Shown here piece by piece: positions 53,286 to 62,300 of a stretch of 64,000 bases of DNA. The translations under genes were made by a program, and so were the position numbers. The notes beneath the pieces are model-generated. The model did no database searches, was not told the DNA's origin, and saw only the letters and a program-made list of their open reading frames with translations. The stretch's first letter is position 1. Each line of letters opens with the position of its first letter. Source of the stretch: UBA2396 sp038042175 (GTDB lineage: Bacteria > Planctomycetota > Phycisphaerae > Phycisphaerales > UBA1924); assembly GCA_964358855.1 (NCBI GenBank), contig CAYHQQ010000012.1:17456-81455 (forward strand). The letters are read 5' to 3'.

Positions 53286-53558
53286 TTACCATCCGCGTTC
53301 GATGGCCGAGTCTAGGTTCTCGCGTGTAACGACGCGACGGGCGAGCACCTTTATTTCGCGCCCCCTGTATCGGTAGGTCATTACCTGGGCACCCGATTCA
53401 AAGTCGCCCGCCAAGCAGGAAAGGCCGTGGGGGTCGGCGCTGTCAACGCCGAGTTCTCGCATCACATACTCGCCCACGAGCGCTGCTGATTCAAACGCGA
53501 GGTTTGAACCGCTCACGGTGAAGATCGACCGCTTGAAATCAACCAGGTCGCGTTCCAT
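53286..53558 (-). CDS. 90-residue protein of duplicated two-gene module (copy 1, first gene)
   Basis: A 90-residue cytosolic protein: MERDLVDFKRSIFTVSGSN, then AFESAALVGEYVMRELGV, SCLAGDFESGAQVMTYRYRGREIKVLARRVVTREN and a terminal SAIERGW. It is about three-quarters identical to the gene at 55362-55634. No domain recognised. Conserved short strands and helices suggest a small alpha/beta fold. Confidence 0.75.
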   Translation of the reverse strand: MERDLVDFKRSIFTVSGSNLAFESAALVGEYVMRELGVDSADPHGLSCLAGDFESGAQVMTYRYRGREIKVLARRVVTRENLDSAIERGW

Positions 53559-53633
53559 GTCGTACGACTTTCTCAATGTGCGTGGCAAGTTTAGTCACGT
53601 CCTTGACCCGTGCGACTCGGACCGCCTTGGGTC

Positions 53634-53888
53634 TCAGCGCGATAACGGCGTCCAGTCGCCCAGCCCGGCCGGGTCGGTCGGCGTCGGCGGACGCAGGTCC
53701 CACCACTCGTCCGTCGTCGTGTGCGCCGCGACGTCCGCCGCGGCGGCACCCGGCGTGGAGTACGAGCCCAGGAGCACCCCATCGAGCCGCAGCAGGAATC
53801 GCCCGCCCCTGTCGAGTTCGGGCGCAATCCAGAACGTTCCCCCGGCGGTCTTAAAGCTGAAGAGGGCACCTTCTGGAACACCGTCCAT
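53634..53888 (-). CDS. 84-residue paralogue (stand-alone copy)
   Basis: Same family as the 84-residue proteins on either side: IPEGALFSFKTAGGTFWIAP, GGRFLLRLDGVLLGSYSTP, AHTTTDEWWDLRP and DPAGLGDW. No 90-residue partner gene directly precedes it, so it is a third copy without its partner. The ATG at 53888 gives exactly the length of its paralogues. Confidence 0.72.
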   Translation of the reverse strand: MDGVPEGALFSFKTAGGTFWIAPELDRGGRFLLRLDGVLLGSYSTPGAAAADVAAHTTTDEWWDLRPPTPTDPAGLGDWTPLSR

Positions 53889-53946
53889 GATCGCATTCTC
53901 GCTTTCCGGCCCCTCGTCCGCTTTTGGGCCGCACAGGCTCGGCCGG

Positions 53947-54210
53947 TCAATCGCTCGCGGGCCTCCTGAAGAGCCGATACCGCATGCCAACGAGGGGAAT
54001 GGCCGGGTAATCCGGGTGGTGCACCCGGAGCTTCTTCCATTCCCAGGTGTCGATGACCGCATCTCCCTGACAGCCCGCGTACGGGCACATCTGAACGTCA
54101 CCACGGCTGCGCCCCTTGCCATGCTCGCAGGTACGCTCGCAGTGGGTACACCACAGAAAGACACCGGAATTCCGTTGGCCAGATGCCTCGTCGCGGTGCG
54201 ACTTCTCCAT
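53947..54210 (-). CDS. Small cysteine-rich protein, putative zinc finger
   Basis: An 87-residue protein with CTHCERTCEHG and CPYAGC clusters, suitable for one or two zinc sites, then WEWKKLRVHHPDYPAIPLVG and a basic tail. No known family recognised. It lies upstream of the 84-residue gene on the same strand. Confidence 0.6.
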   Translation of the reverse strand: MEKSHRDEASGQRNSGVFLWCTHCERTCEHGKGRSRGDVQMCPYAGCQGDAVIDTWEWKKLRVHHPDYPAIPLVGMRYRLFRRPASD

Positions 54211-54308
54211 CCGTTGCGCTCCGTTTGCTTCGCCTGCTTCAGCTCTCGCACGAGGTATTCGACCGCGATCTCCTGAACGGGATCGGGCCCCATGGTATGC
54301 TCCGTCCG

Positions 54309-54434
54309 TCAGTAGAACCCCACAGCCTCTTCCTTCGCAGCGGATGAGCAGTCAGAGCGGACGAAGAAGCCGCCCTGTCGGTTCTCGCGTTTCATCGCGT
54401 CCTCGAGGCGGCGGATTGCGATGCGGCCAAGCTT
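54309..54434 (-). pseudogene. Remnant of the nuclease end of a methyltransferase-nuclease gene
   Basis: The frame reads GRIAIRRLEDAMKRENRQGGFFV and DCSSAAKEEAVGFY (trimmed), matching the C-terminal segment of the fused enzyme at 56349-57953 (PDIDQFEATMEREDRQRGFFV and YSSDAEAEVRGF). Everything before that in the open frame is unrelated. It is a short relic of a second copy, stopped after the GF. Confidence 0.7.
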
Positions 54435-54549
54435 GACCGGTTCCTTGGCTTGTCGCGATTCGGGATACCCACCTCCCACGCAGAGCAATGACTCTCCGCC
54501 GCGCGTTTTTGGGTTTTCGCCGCGATTCAAGCCATCGGTGGTCAGGAGT

Positions 54550-55008
54550 TCAGGGCGTGTGCTGCTCACGGAAAAACAGGTGCGGCTCCTGCCCTCTTTT
54601 CAGAGTTACGGCATCTGGGGTCACATTGATGCGGAGAGGGCTTTCGAGGACAAGTTCGTAGGTGCCAGACCATGCTCGATCACTGGGCTTGGTGTACGAC
54701 CAGGAGAGTGTGGCTCTGTTGGGGGCCGAACAATCGATGACCGCCTCTCCCTCCCATACGTCTCCTTTTGTCTCGATCCCAGTGACGTACAGCACCCCGG
54801 GACGCTGCGAACCGCAGGACTCGATCTTGACCATGCAGTCGATGAAGGAAGCTGGCTTGCCGTTGAGGATGCTCCATTGCTGCCAGAGGCCGTAGAACCG
54901 CCGAGCGTTGGCGCGAATCTTTTTCCGTTCCCATGCCAGCATCGCCCACCAAAACACGAAGGATGCAAGCAAACTCGTGAGAACGGGCAGGACGATTGAA
55001 TTGAACAT
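54550..55008 (-). CDS. Membrane-anchored hypothetical protein
   Basis: A 152-residue protein with one N-terminal TM helix (IVLPVLTSLLASFVFWWAMLA) and a cytosolic or periplasmic domain of about 120 residues, beta-rich near the C-terminus. No domain recognised. An upstream ATG at 55059 would add 17 residues; neither start has a strong ribosome site. Confidence 0.6.
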   Translation of the reverse strand: MFNSIVLPVLTSLLASFVFWWAMLAWERKKIRANARRFYGLWQQWSILNGKPASFIDCMVKIESCGSQRPGVLYVTGIETKGDVWEGEAVIDCSAPNRATLSWSYTKPSDRAWSGTYELVLESPLRINVTPDAVTLKRGQEPHLFFREQHTP

Positions 55009-55069
55009 GGCGCCCGCATAATAGGCCCACGGCGCGGGTGCGAAGGCAAAGTCGATCATGATCGAAGAA

Positions 55070-55324
55070 TCAGCCCGACACTCTCGCCCAGTCTCCCAGA
55101 TCGGTCGGGTCGCTCGCCAATGACGGCTTCGCATCCCAGCAACCAAGCCCGGTCATGTGCGATGCCACATCGGAAGCCGCGTCGTTCGGCGTGGCGAAGG
55201 AGCCGAGAGCATCGTCTTCGAAGCCCAAGAAAAAGCGCCCTTCGCTGCCGGGCTGGGGGGCGATCCAGAACGATCCTTTGGCGGTCTTAAAGCAAAACAA
55301 TGCGTTCTTGGGGATATGGTGCAT
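55070..55324 (-). CDS. 84-residue protein of duplicated two-gene module (copy 2, second gene)
   Basis: IPKNALFCFKTAKGSFWIAP, EGRFFLGFEDDALGSFATP, ASHMTGLGCWDAKP and DPTDLGDW match the two other 84-residue paralogues. It follows its 90-residue partner by 37 bases, as in copy 1 by 61. Confidence 0.76.
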   Translation of the reverse strand: MHHIPKNALFCFKTAKGSFWIAPQPGSEGRFFLGFEDDALGSFATPNDAASDVASHMTGLGCWDAKPSLASDPTDLGDWARVSG

Positions 55325-55361
55325 GGTCTCTCCCTCTATGCGTGCCTCAAATGGCAACGCA

Positions 55362-55634
55362 TTACCATCCACTCTTGAGCGCGGCGTCAAGATTCTCCCG
55401 CGTAACCACTCTGCGAGCAAGCACCTTTAGCTCACGACCCTTGTACCGGTACGTCGTCACGTTGGCACCCGATTCGAAGTCGCCCGCCAGACAAGAGAGG
55501 CCTTCCGGCGCGACGCCTTCAATTCCGAGTTCTCGCATCACATATTGTACCAGGATCTCCGACGAGTCGAACGCCAAATTTGACCCGCTCACCGTGAAGA
55601 TTGACCGCGTGAAATCAACCAGATTCTGTTCCAT
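55362..55634 (-). CDS. 90-residue protein of duplicated two-gene module (copy 2, first gene)
   Basis: Paralogue of the 53286-53558 protein with the same length: RSIFTVSGSNLAF, YVMRELGI, GLSCLAGDFESGA, TYRYKGRELKVLARRVVT and ALKSGW. The pair with the 84-residue gene is the repeated unit. Confidence 0.77.
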   Translation of the reverse strand: MEQNLVDFTRSIFTVSGSNLAFDSSEILVQYVMRELGIEGVAPEGLSCLAGDFESGANVTTYRYKGRELKVLARRVVTRENLDAALKSGW

Positions 55635-55808
55635 GTCGAAAGCCCCTCTCAATGCGCGACGCTACGTTCGTCATATCTTCTGCACGCGCCGTTCATCCCG
55701 AGCCTCCTGGACGGCGATGCGACTGATGATACGCATCATGGGTACGTGAGGCACGCCCAGTTCGGCTATCACACCATGGCCCCACCGATCCTCGCCTTCG
55801 CAAACGCG

Positions 55809-56342
55809 CTACTTCTTTGGCAATCCTGCCAGAAATAGCCCCCCCAATCCGCCGATCAAGAGAGCCGCGCCAATCTTGTTAGACTCAGCCTCCTTCGCTC
55901 GACGTCGCTGCTCTTGAAGGGCGGCCGCCTGCGCCTGTGCTTCATCCAGCATCTGCCGATACCGGGCGCAGACAGCGCCTTGGACGGCGGCAAGGGCAGC
56001 GAAGGGGTCCTGAAGCGCGTCGGCATACTTCGGGCCACGAATTGGCTCCGGGAGTTGAACTGACGGCTCCAAATTGAAGACCACGATGGGGACGTCAGCA
56101 CCATGTGCCGCGCCCACCTCGTGCTTGACCCATTCCGACTCCGACGCCGCCTTGCTCCAAACCAGCACCACCATGGGAATCTGGCGAATGATATCGATGA
56201 TCGCCGAGGGAGGCTGGCCAATTGGCCATTGCCTCTCGGCCACGTACGCATCCAGGCCGAGAGGCGTGAACATTTCCTGTACCCGGCGCGCCCAGACAAG
56301 GTCTTTCGTGGAGTAGCTGATGAATGCGAAAGCGCTCTGCAT
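55809..56342 (-). CDS. TIR-domain protein with C-terminal membrane helix
   Basis: A 177-residue protein. Residues of about 4-95 are a TIR domain: AFISYSTKDLVWARRVQEMF, LDAYVAERQ and the SxxSxWVxxE region with Glu75 as the likely NAD-hydrolase catalytic residue. Residues of about 120-155 form a basic coiled coil, and the end carries a TM helix (GAALLIGGLGGLFLAG). It starts 6 bases after the methyltransferase-nuclease stop, so the two are one operon. TIR proteins in bacterial defence cleave NAD+ or make signals after phage sensing; here that is inference. Confidence 0.83.
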   Translation of the reverse strand: MQSAFAFISYSTKDLVWARRVQEMFTPLGLDAYVAERQWPIGQPPSAIIDIIRQIPMVVLVWSKAASESEWVKHEVGAAHGADVPIVVFNLEPSVQLPEPIRGPKYADALQDPFAALAAVQGAVCARYRQMLDEAQAQAAALQEQRRRAKEAESNKIGAALLIGGLGGLFLAGLPKK

Positions 56343-56348
56343 TTGACC

Positions 56349-57953
56349 TCACATCTTTTGGACATGTTGCTCGTCCAGAATCTCCTGAACGGTGATCAGC
56401 TTAATCATACGCCCCGTTCGCCGGTGGAATCCCCGAACCTCCGCCTCGGCGTCGGAGGAGTAGCCGAAGGAGACGAAGAAGCCCCGCTGGCGGTCCTCGC
56501 GCTCCATCGTGGCCTCGAACTGGTCGATGTCGGGGCGGCCCGTCTTGTCCGACTGCTTGACCTGGATCGGGAACCAGTCGCCCGCGAACATGCTGTTGGC
56601 ATCGGACGGCTTGGTGCCGACGGGGAAGATGCGCCCGTCGATGCCCATGTCGCCGACCTGAACCTTGTTGGGAATGCCACCGAGCGCAATGACGGCCCAG
56701 TTCTCGAACTCGAACGGCGGGATGGCGCGGAGTTTGTCGATGGTCCACGGCAGATCGCGGACGATGAACGAATTGGGGTCGTGAGCTCGGTGCCCCGGCT
56801 CACTCTCCTTCATTTTGCAAGCGTCTTTGAGCCGCTTGGCCATGACACGACAGGCAGTGGGCGAAATGTCGATGCCGATCCACTGCCGCCCGAGCTTCTG
56901 GGCCGCGACGAGAGCGGTGCCGCAACCGCAAAAGGCGTCCAGGACGATGTCGTTGGGACTGCTGCTGAGGTTGAGAATGCGTTCGAGAAGGAGCAGCGGC
57001 TTCTGGGTCGGATAGCCAAGCGACTCCTCTGCGGACGATTGGATTGGGCCGATGTCATCCCACACGGTGCCGACTGGCACGCCTAGCCCCTTCTCCAAGT
57101 ACCGCTTCTGCCGTGGAACGGCTCCGGGCTTGGCCTGAACGATTTCCCCGGCCTTGTAGAGCCGGTCCATTTCTTCCTTGCTGAATCGCCAGTACCGCTC
57201 TACCCCGAGAAACTCGTAGAACGGATTCCCCTTGGCTTCCGCTGCACCACCCGGGGCCGTGATGTCACCCAGGGAGTACCGCTTCTGTGTCTTTGGGTCA
57301 ACGTGCTTGTAGAACTTCTCTATGTACGTCTCGTCGTATGGCTTGTACTGGTGCTTAAACGTGTAGTCGCCGCCGCCCGAGTAAAAGAAGATCGAGTCGT
57401 GTACCCGACCGAGGTGCTTGCTCCCTTGCTTGGCGTCGTTGTGCGCGCTTTGTCTCTTCCAGATGATCTCGTTAACGAAGTTGTTCTCGCCAAAGATCTG
57501 GTCGAGCATCACCTTGACGTAGTGCGCCGCGTGCCAATCACAGTGGTAGTAGAAGCTCCCCGTGGGCTTCAGGACCCGTGCGAGTTGCTGGCACCGGGGC
57601 CGCATGTAGTCGATGTACGCCTGCGTGCTCTCGTGCCTGTCGTCGAAAGACCGCTTCTCCTTACTCTCGCCCCAAAAGACCTCGTAGTTTCGGTTGGAGT
57701 TGAACGGCGGATCGATGTACACCAAGTCCACGCACTTGTCCGGCAGCTTCGCCAACTGCTCCAAGTTGTCGCCGCAGTAGACAACCCGCGTGTCCAGCAA
57801 CGCCGAGGGGCGGCCCTTCGCGGCGGACGGAATCGCCGCAACGGCAGACGTGGCGACGCTGCCCCGCTTGGACTTCGTGGACGGCGCCGCGGCGTTCCGC
57901 GGTGGGCCGGGGGTCGGACTGGCGACGGGGTTGGGGGTCTTTCGCTTTGCCAT
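56349..57953 (-). CDS. Fused beta-class DNA methyltransferase and Mrr-like nuclease
   Basis: A 534-residue protein. A low-complexity N-terminus (1-50) is followed by the DNA methyltransferase with YIDPPFNSNRNY (motif IV, DPPF at 81-84) before the SAM motif VLDAFCGCGTALVAA (motif I, 338-352); this order marks the beta class of N4/N6 methyltransferases. Residues of about 415-534 look like an Mrr-like PD-(D/E)XK nuclease: GDMGIDG with Asp439 and FPIQVKQ with Gln464/Lys466. One polypeptide could thus modify and cut DNA. The ATG at 57953 is preferred over an upstream alternative. Transcribed with the TIR gene. Confidence 0.88.
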   Translation of the reverse strand: MAKRKTPNPVASPTPGPPRNAAAPSTKSKRGSVATSAVAAIPSAAKGRPSALLDTRVVYCGDNLEQLAKLPDKCVDLVYIDPPFNSNRNYEVFWGESKEKRSFDDRHESTQAYIDYMRPRCQQLARVLKPTGSFYYHCDWHAAHYVKVMLDQIFGENNFVNEIIWKRQSAHNDAKQGSKHLGRVHDSIFFYSGGGDYTFKHQYKPYDETYIEKFYKHVDPKTQKRYSLGDITAPGGAAEAKGNPFYEFLGVERYWRFSKEEMDRLYKAGEIVQAKPGAVPRQKRYLEKGLGVPVGTVWDDIGPIQSSAEESLGYPTQKPLLLLERILNLSSSPNDIVLDAFCGCGTALVAAQKLGRQWIGIDISPTACRVMAKRLKDACKMKESEPGHRAHDPNSFIVRDLPWTIDKLRAIPPFEFENWAVIALGGIPNKVQVGDMGIDGRIFPVGTKPSDANSMFAGDWFPIQVKQSDKTGRPDIDQFEATMEREDRQRGFFVSFGYSSDAEAEVRGFHRRTGRMIKLITVQEILDEQHVQKM

Positions 57954-58064
57954 GAGCCAACAGAATAGCGGATTGCGGGAGTGCGGGGGTGGACGTTCCG
58001 GGGTCCACACACGCCTAGGCACTCAGCGCGGGTCGGCAGCAGCGATGTGCACACGGTCAGCGCC

Positions 58065-58430
58065 TCATGTTTCCGAGTCTTCGATCGTGTTTTCTGGTTG
58101 ATCAGAGCGCCGAATCGAGTCGATGATTGCTGGCGCTTTTCGCCGAGCCCAGAACCATCTGACGCCTGTGTACAAGAATACCAACCCTAGAGCGATGGAC
58201 AGAACCAAGAACAGTCCTTGCTGTTTGTCGGTAAGTTGTGGAACCGTCAAGAGCGTGGTAACAGTGGTGAGCCCGCTTCCACCCGCCGCGAGTGCGAAGC
58301 TGAGGTCGTGCCCCACCTGCGAACACTCTTCCTTGATTCGATCAAGCTGATCGCCCGACACCTGGTACATCACGATCGGCGGTGGCGCGACATACTTGAT
58401 CTCCGGAGTATGATTTCTTTGTCTCGCCAT
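58065..58430 (-). CDS. Two-TM hypothetical membrane protein
   Basis: A 121-residue protein with a soluble N-terminus, a hydrophobic segment (about 45-65) and a strong TM helix LFLVLSIALGLVFLYTGVRWFW (trimmed), then a basic/acidic tail. No family recognised. It lies 24 bases after the GIY-YIG gene and 111 bases before the methyltransferase-nuclease gene, all on the minus strand. Confidence 0.65.
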   Translation of the reverse strand: MARQRNHTPEIKYVAPPPIVMYQVSGDQLDRIKEECSQVGHDLSFALAAGGSGLTTVTTLLTVPQLTDKQQGLFLVLSIALGLVFLYTGVRWFWARRKAPAIIDSIRRSDQPENTIEDSET

Positions 58431-58454
58431 CGCGCGATCCCTCCTACTTCAGGA

Positions 58455-58823
58455 TCACTGAGCCTTTTCCCATGGAAGATTCACGGGCACTGGCGTCGTA
58501 GAGGGGTGCACGCGGTTCTCGAGCGGCTTGAGAGCGCTCACAAGATAGCTTTCAACTCCGGCCTGATCGGTTGGTGAAACCTTTGCCCAGATCACGAGCA
58601 GCGGAAGGCCGCTTGCAAGGTACTGGGTAATCATTGACTGTGATCGAAGTTCCCGCACCCGCTCGGCAATAAATCCCTTGCCGACATAAACCGTTTTGGG
58701 AGCTGGACCACCATGCCAAATGACGAAGACACCTTCCAGGCCTTGAAAATGGGCGTGGTCTAGGTTCACCGTCATGAATGGACACCACGCGTCGCCTTGG
58801 CACTTGATCCAAAATAGCCTCAT
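58455..58823 (-). CDS. GIY-YIG-like domain protein
   Basis: A 122-residue protein with the GIY-YIG pattern: GVFVIWHGG, VYVGKGFIAERVRELRS and a later VESYLVSALKPLENR, where the Glu could be the metal ligand. The first motif is degenerate (VFVIW for GIY), so activity is uncertain. First gene in a minus-strand run ending in the TIR gene. Confidence 0.65.
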   Translation of the reverse strand: MRLFWIKCQGDAWCPFMTVNLDHAHFQGLEGVFVIWHGGPAPKTVYVGKGFIAERVRELRSQSMITQYLASGLPLLVIWAKVSPTDQAGVESYLVSALKPLENRVHPSTTPVPVNLPWEKAQ

Positions 58824-59096
58824 AGCCCGCTCCGTTGCCGATCCGAACCGATGGAAGGCAGGGTAAACCGAGCCACAGCGTAGTCGGCAACCAAGGCCGG
58901 GGAGAGGCCCTCATCACAGATCCGATGAGGCACACGCCGAGCCCTCAGCAGATTTCGCTTAGCGGGCTGCGCTTGCGGGCGCCCTGCGCTCAATCACCTC
59001 TACCGTCTTCCCCTCGCGGACCCACTCCCCACCTTCGCTCCCCTCCGCCGCTCCGCGTTCGCATTTCTGGTATTCCCGGACGGAGCCCGAGCCGCC
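58824..59096. other. Non-coding gap
   Basis: About 270 bases without a supported gene. It precedes an orphan 3' gene fragment. Confidence 0.45.
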
Positions 59097-59264
59097 GCCT
59101 TCGACGGCGACTCCACCGTCGACTTCTTCGACTACGACGCCTTCGTCACCTGCTTCGAAGGCGGCCCCTGCCCCCCAGGCAAGACCGCCGACTTCGATGG
59201 CGACGGAACCTCCGATTTCTTCGACTACGATGCCTTTGTCGCGGCGTTCGAGACCCCCTGCTGA
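59097..59264 (+). pseudogene. Orphan dockerin-like C-terminal fragment
   Basis: The frame GCC TTC GAC ... TGA encodes AFDGDSTVDFFDYDAFV, GKTADFDGDGTSDFF and AFETPC (trimmed), nearly identical to the end of the secreted repeat protein at 47482-50193. No start or upstream passenger frame is present. It is the remnant of a secreted protein gene lost or rearranged. Confidence 0.8.
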
Positions 59265-59330
59265 TCCACACGCGTAACGTTGACCAACCGCGGTGCCCAG
59301 CTCTCTCGAAACTGCCATCACGCCGCGAGC

Positions 59331-62300
59331 CTATCGATCCCCCGTCGCCGACCACACGCGCAGCTCGCCCGTGCCGTCAATGCTCACCAGCGTCTGTCCA
59401 TCGGGCGTCGCGCACACTCGCGCGACGTGCATCCGGTGCCCGGCGAACGTCAATAGCTCCTCGCCGCTGGGCAACGACCACACGTGCACAAGCTGATCAT
59501 CTCCGCCGCCCGCCAGCCGTCTCCCGCCATCCAGAAACGCCAGCGTCATCACACCCTTGCCAGATCCCACCACGCGCGCCGCCACCACGCCCGTGCGCCA
59601 ATCCCACACACGCGTCTGGCCCGATTCGTCCGCGACCCCCATCACGCTCCCGTCTTGCGAGAACGTCATCGTGGTGACCTTCGCCCCGGCGCCCAGCCGC
59701 GTGCCCGCCGGCTTCCCCTGCCCGTCGAACACGCACACGCTCCCGTCGTCCATCGCCACGCCCACATACCCCTGCCGCGACACGCACGCGTTCTTGATCT
59801 GGCGGTCGGTGGTCCAGCTCGCCCCCAGCCGGCGCTCCCCGACATCGATCATGGCGAGCTGATTGCCCTTGAACCATGTCACCGCGAACGCTCCACCCTC
59901 CGATGCAACCAACTGCGTCGCGTCGCTTCCTTCCAGGACAACTCTGCCCACAACCCCCGAGGTCGTCGGATCGCAGAAACTGATCGTCCCCCCGTCCGTC
60001 GCCGTCACGATCTCCCCATGAGACGACTCAAACGCGTACCGCGCCGACGGAACCCTTAGCGGCTCAACCCGCGCACCGCGCAGCGTCACCCGGCGCACCA
60101 CCCCGTCGCGGGGCGTCACCAGCGCTCCAAGCCCGTCCCGCGTCACGCACAGATCGAACACAATCCGCGCCTGGGTCTGGATCACCGGCAAGAGCGGCTC
60201 GGGCCGCGAGTTCCAGACGCGGACAGTCTTCGAGTCGCTCCACGTCACAATCTGCCGATCGTCGGGCGTGAACCTCACGCCAAAGAAATGCACCGGCTCC
60301 CCGTTCTGCTCCGTCAAGAGTGCGTGGTCCTTCACCGACCACGTCTTGAGCACCCGGTCCTCCCCGCCCGACGCGAACATCGTGCCGTCGTGGCTGAACG
60401 CCACCGATCGCACACGGCTCCTGTGCTCGCCCAGCGGCCGCACAACGCCGCCCGACGCCCAGTCCCACAGGTACACCGCCCCGTTGAACAGCCCCAGCCC
60501 GACCACGTCGCCCCGCGACGAGACACTCATCGCGTTGACAGCCTCCATCGTCGTCGCGCTGGCTCGCTGCTTCCCGGTCGCCGACTCGAGCACGACCAGC
60601 CTGCGGCTCGCCGTCGCCGCGATCACCAGCGCCCCGTCGCCAGAACCCGCGAGCTCGTACACCGTCTCCTTGAATTCCGCCACAACACGGCTCTCACCGG
60701 TGGGCACGTCGGCCACGTGGACCTCTCCCGTCGAAGTCGCCAGCGCCAGCCGCGGACTCGACCCCAGCCACGCCAGCCTCCGGTACGTCGCGGTGCCCTC
60801 GCCCTTGATCTGGAACTTGGCCCGCTTCTCGCCCGTCGACGAGTCGTACACGTCAACCCAGCCGCGCGCCTCCAGCACCGCGATCATGGCCCCGTCGCCG
60901 CTCACCGCCGTTCCCCACGCCTGCCGTGTGCCGGCGATGGTCCGAATCGTCGCCCCGCTCGCCACGTCGACGCACTCGATGGGGAGCATCTCGGGCATCA
61001 CGACAAACATCCGCCCGTCGGGCGAAAGCTCACCCGGCCGCGTCGGATGCGCCAGCTCGATCGTCCGCACCGTCTGATCGGCGAGCCTCGAAAGATACCG
61101 CCACTCCCACCCGCGAAAGTCCGCGCGGCACTCACCCAGAAGCCGCTGCGCCCGCGCCGAGTCGCCGCTCGACAGCGCCGCCTGCGCGTGCCCGATCAGG
61201 CTGACGTACAGCGCATCGCGCAGCTTCGCCGCCTCGGCGTCGGCCCGGTTCCGAGCCGCCGTCGACTCCAGCGCCAGCTGCGTCTGCCGCGACGCCATCA
61301 GGCTCGACACCACCCCGAACGACAAGAGCGCCACAAGCAGAAGCACGATCAACGCCACCGTCGTGCGATGCCGCCCCGCCAGCTTCCCAAGCACGTACAA
61401 CGCCGAATCGCGACGCGCGTCGATCGGCCTGCCCGAGAGCACCCGCTCGATCTCGTCGGCCAGCACCCCCGCCGACGCGTACCGGCGATCCCGATCTTTG
61501 TGCATCGCTTTGGCGATCACCACCTGCACATCCCCCCCGTACTCCGTCCCCACAAGCGTGATCGACCTTGGATTCTCCTCGCGGATCCGCCGGGCCGCCT
61601 CCACGATCGGCACGTTGTCCACGTCGAACGGCAGCTTCCCGCTCAGCAGCTGGAACGCGATCACACCGATCGCGTAGACATCCGTCCGCGTGTCCACGCT
61701 CGAGTCACCCGAGATCTGCTCGGGACTCATGTACGCCGGCGTGCCCATGACCTGCCCATCGATCGTCAGCCCCGCCCCCGCCCCCGCCGAGCCAGGCTCG
61801 GTCGCTCGCGACACGCCAAAGTCCAGAATCTTGGGCTCTCCCTGCGCCGTCACCAGAATATTCCCGGGCTTGAGATCGCGGTGCATCACCCGACGCTGGT
61901 GCGCGTGCTCCACCGCCTGGCAGATCTTCACAATCAGCGTGAGCCGCTCGGCGATCGACAGCCCGTGCTCGCGCGCGTACTGATTGATCGGCAGCCCCTG
62001 CACCAGCTCCATGACAAAGAACGCCTGGTCCGCCGTGTTCTCATCGGCAAACCCCGCCTCATAGATCTGGGCGATCCCCGGGTGGTGCAGCCTCGCCAAA
62101 AGGTCCGCCTCGTTGCGAAACCGCCTGAGCATCGATCGCGTCGCAAGGTCCGGGCGGATCGACTTGATCGCCACCCGCCGCCTGGGAAACGCCTGCTCCG
62201 CCTCATACACGATCCCCATCCCGCCCTCGCCCAGCGTCCGAATCAACCGGTACGCTCCCTTGAGCACCGGGATCGAAAGCACCTCGCCGGCCTGGCCCCC

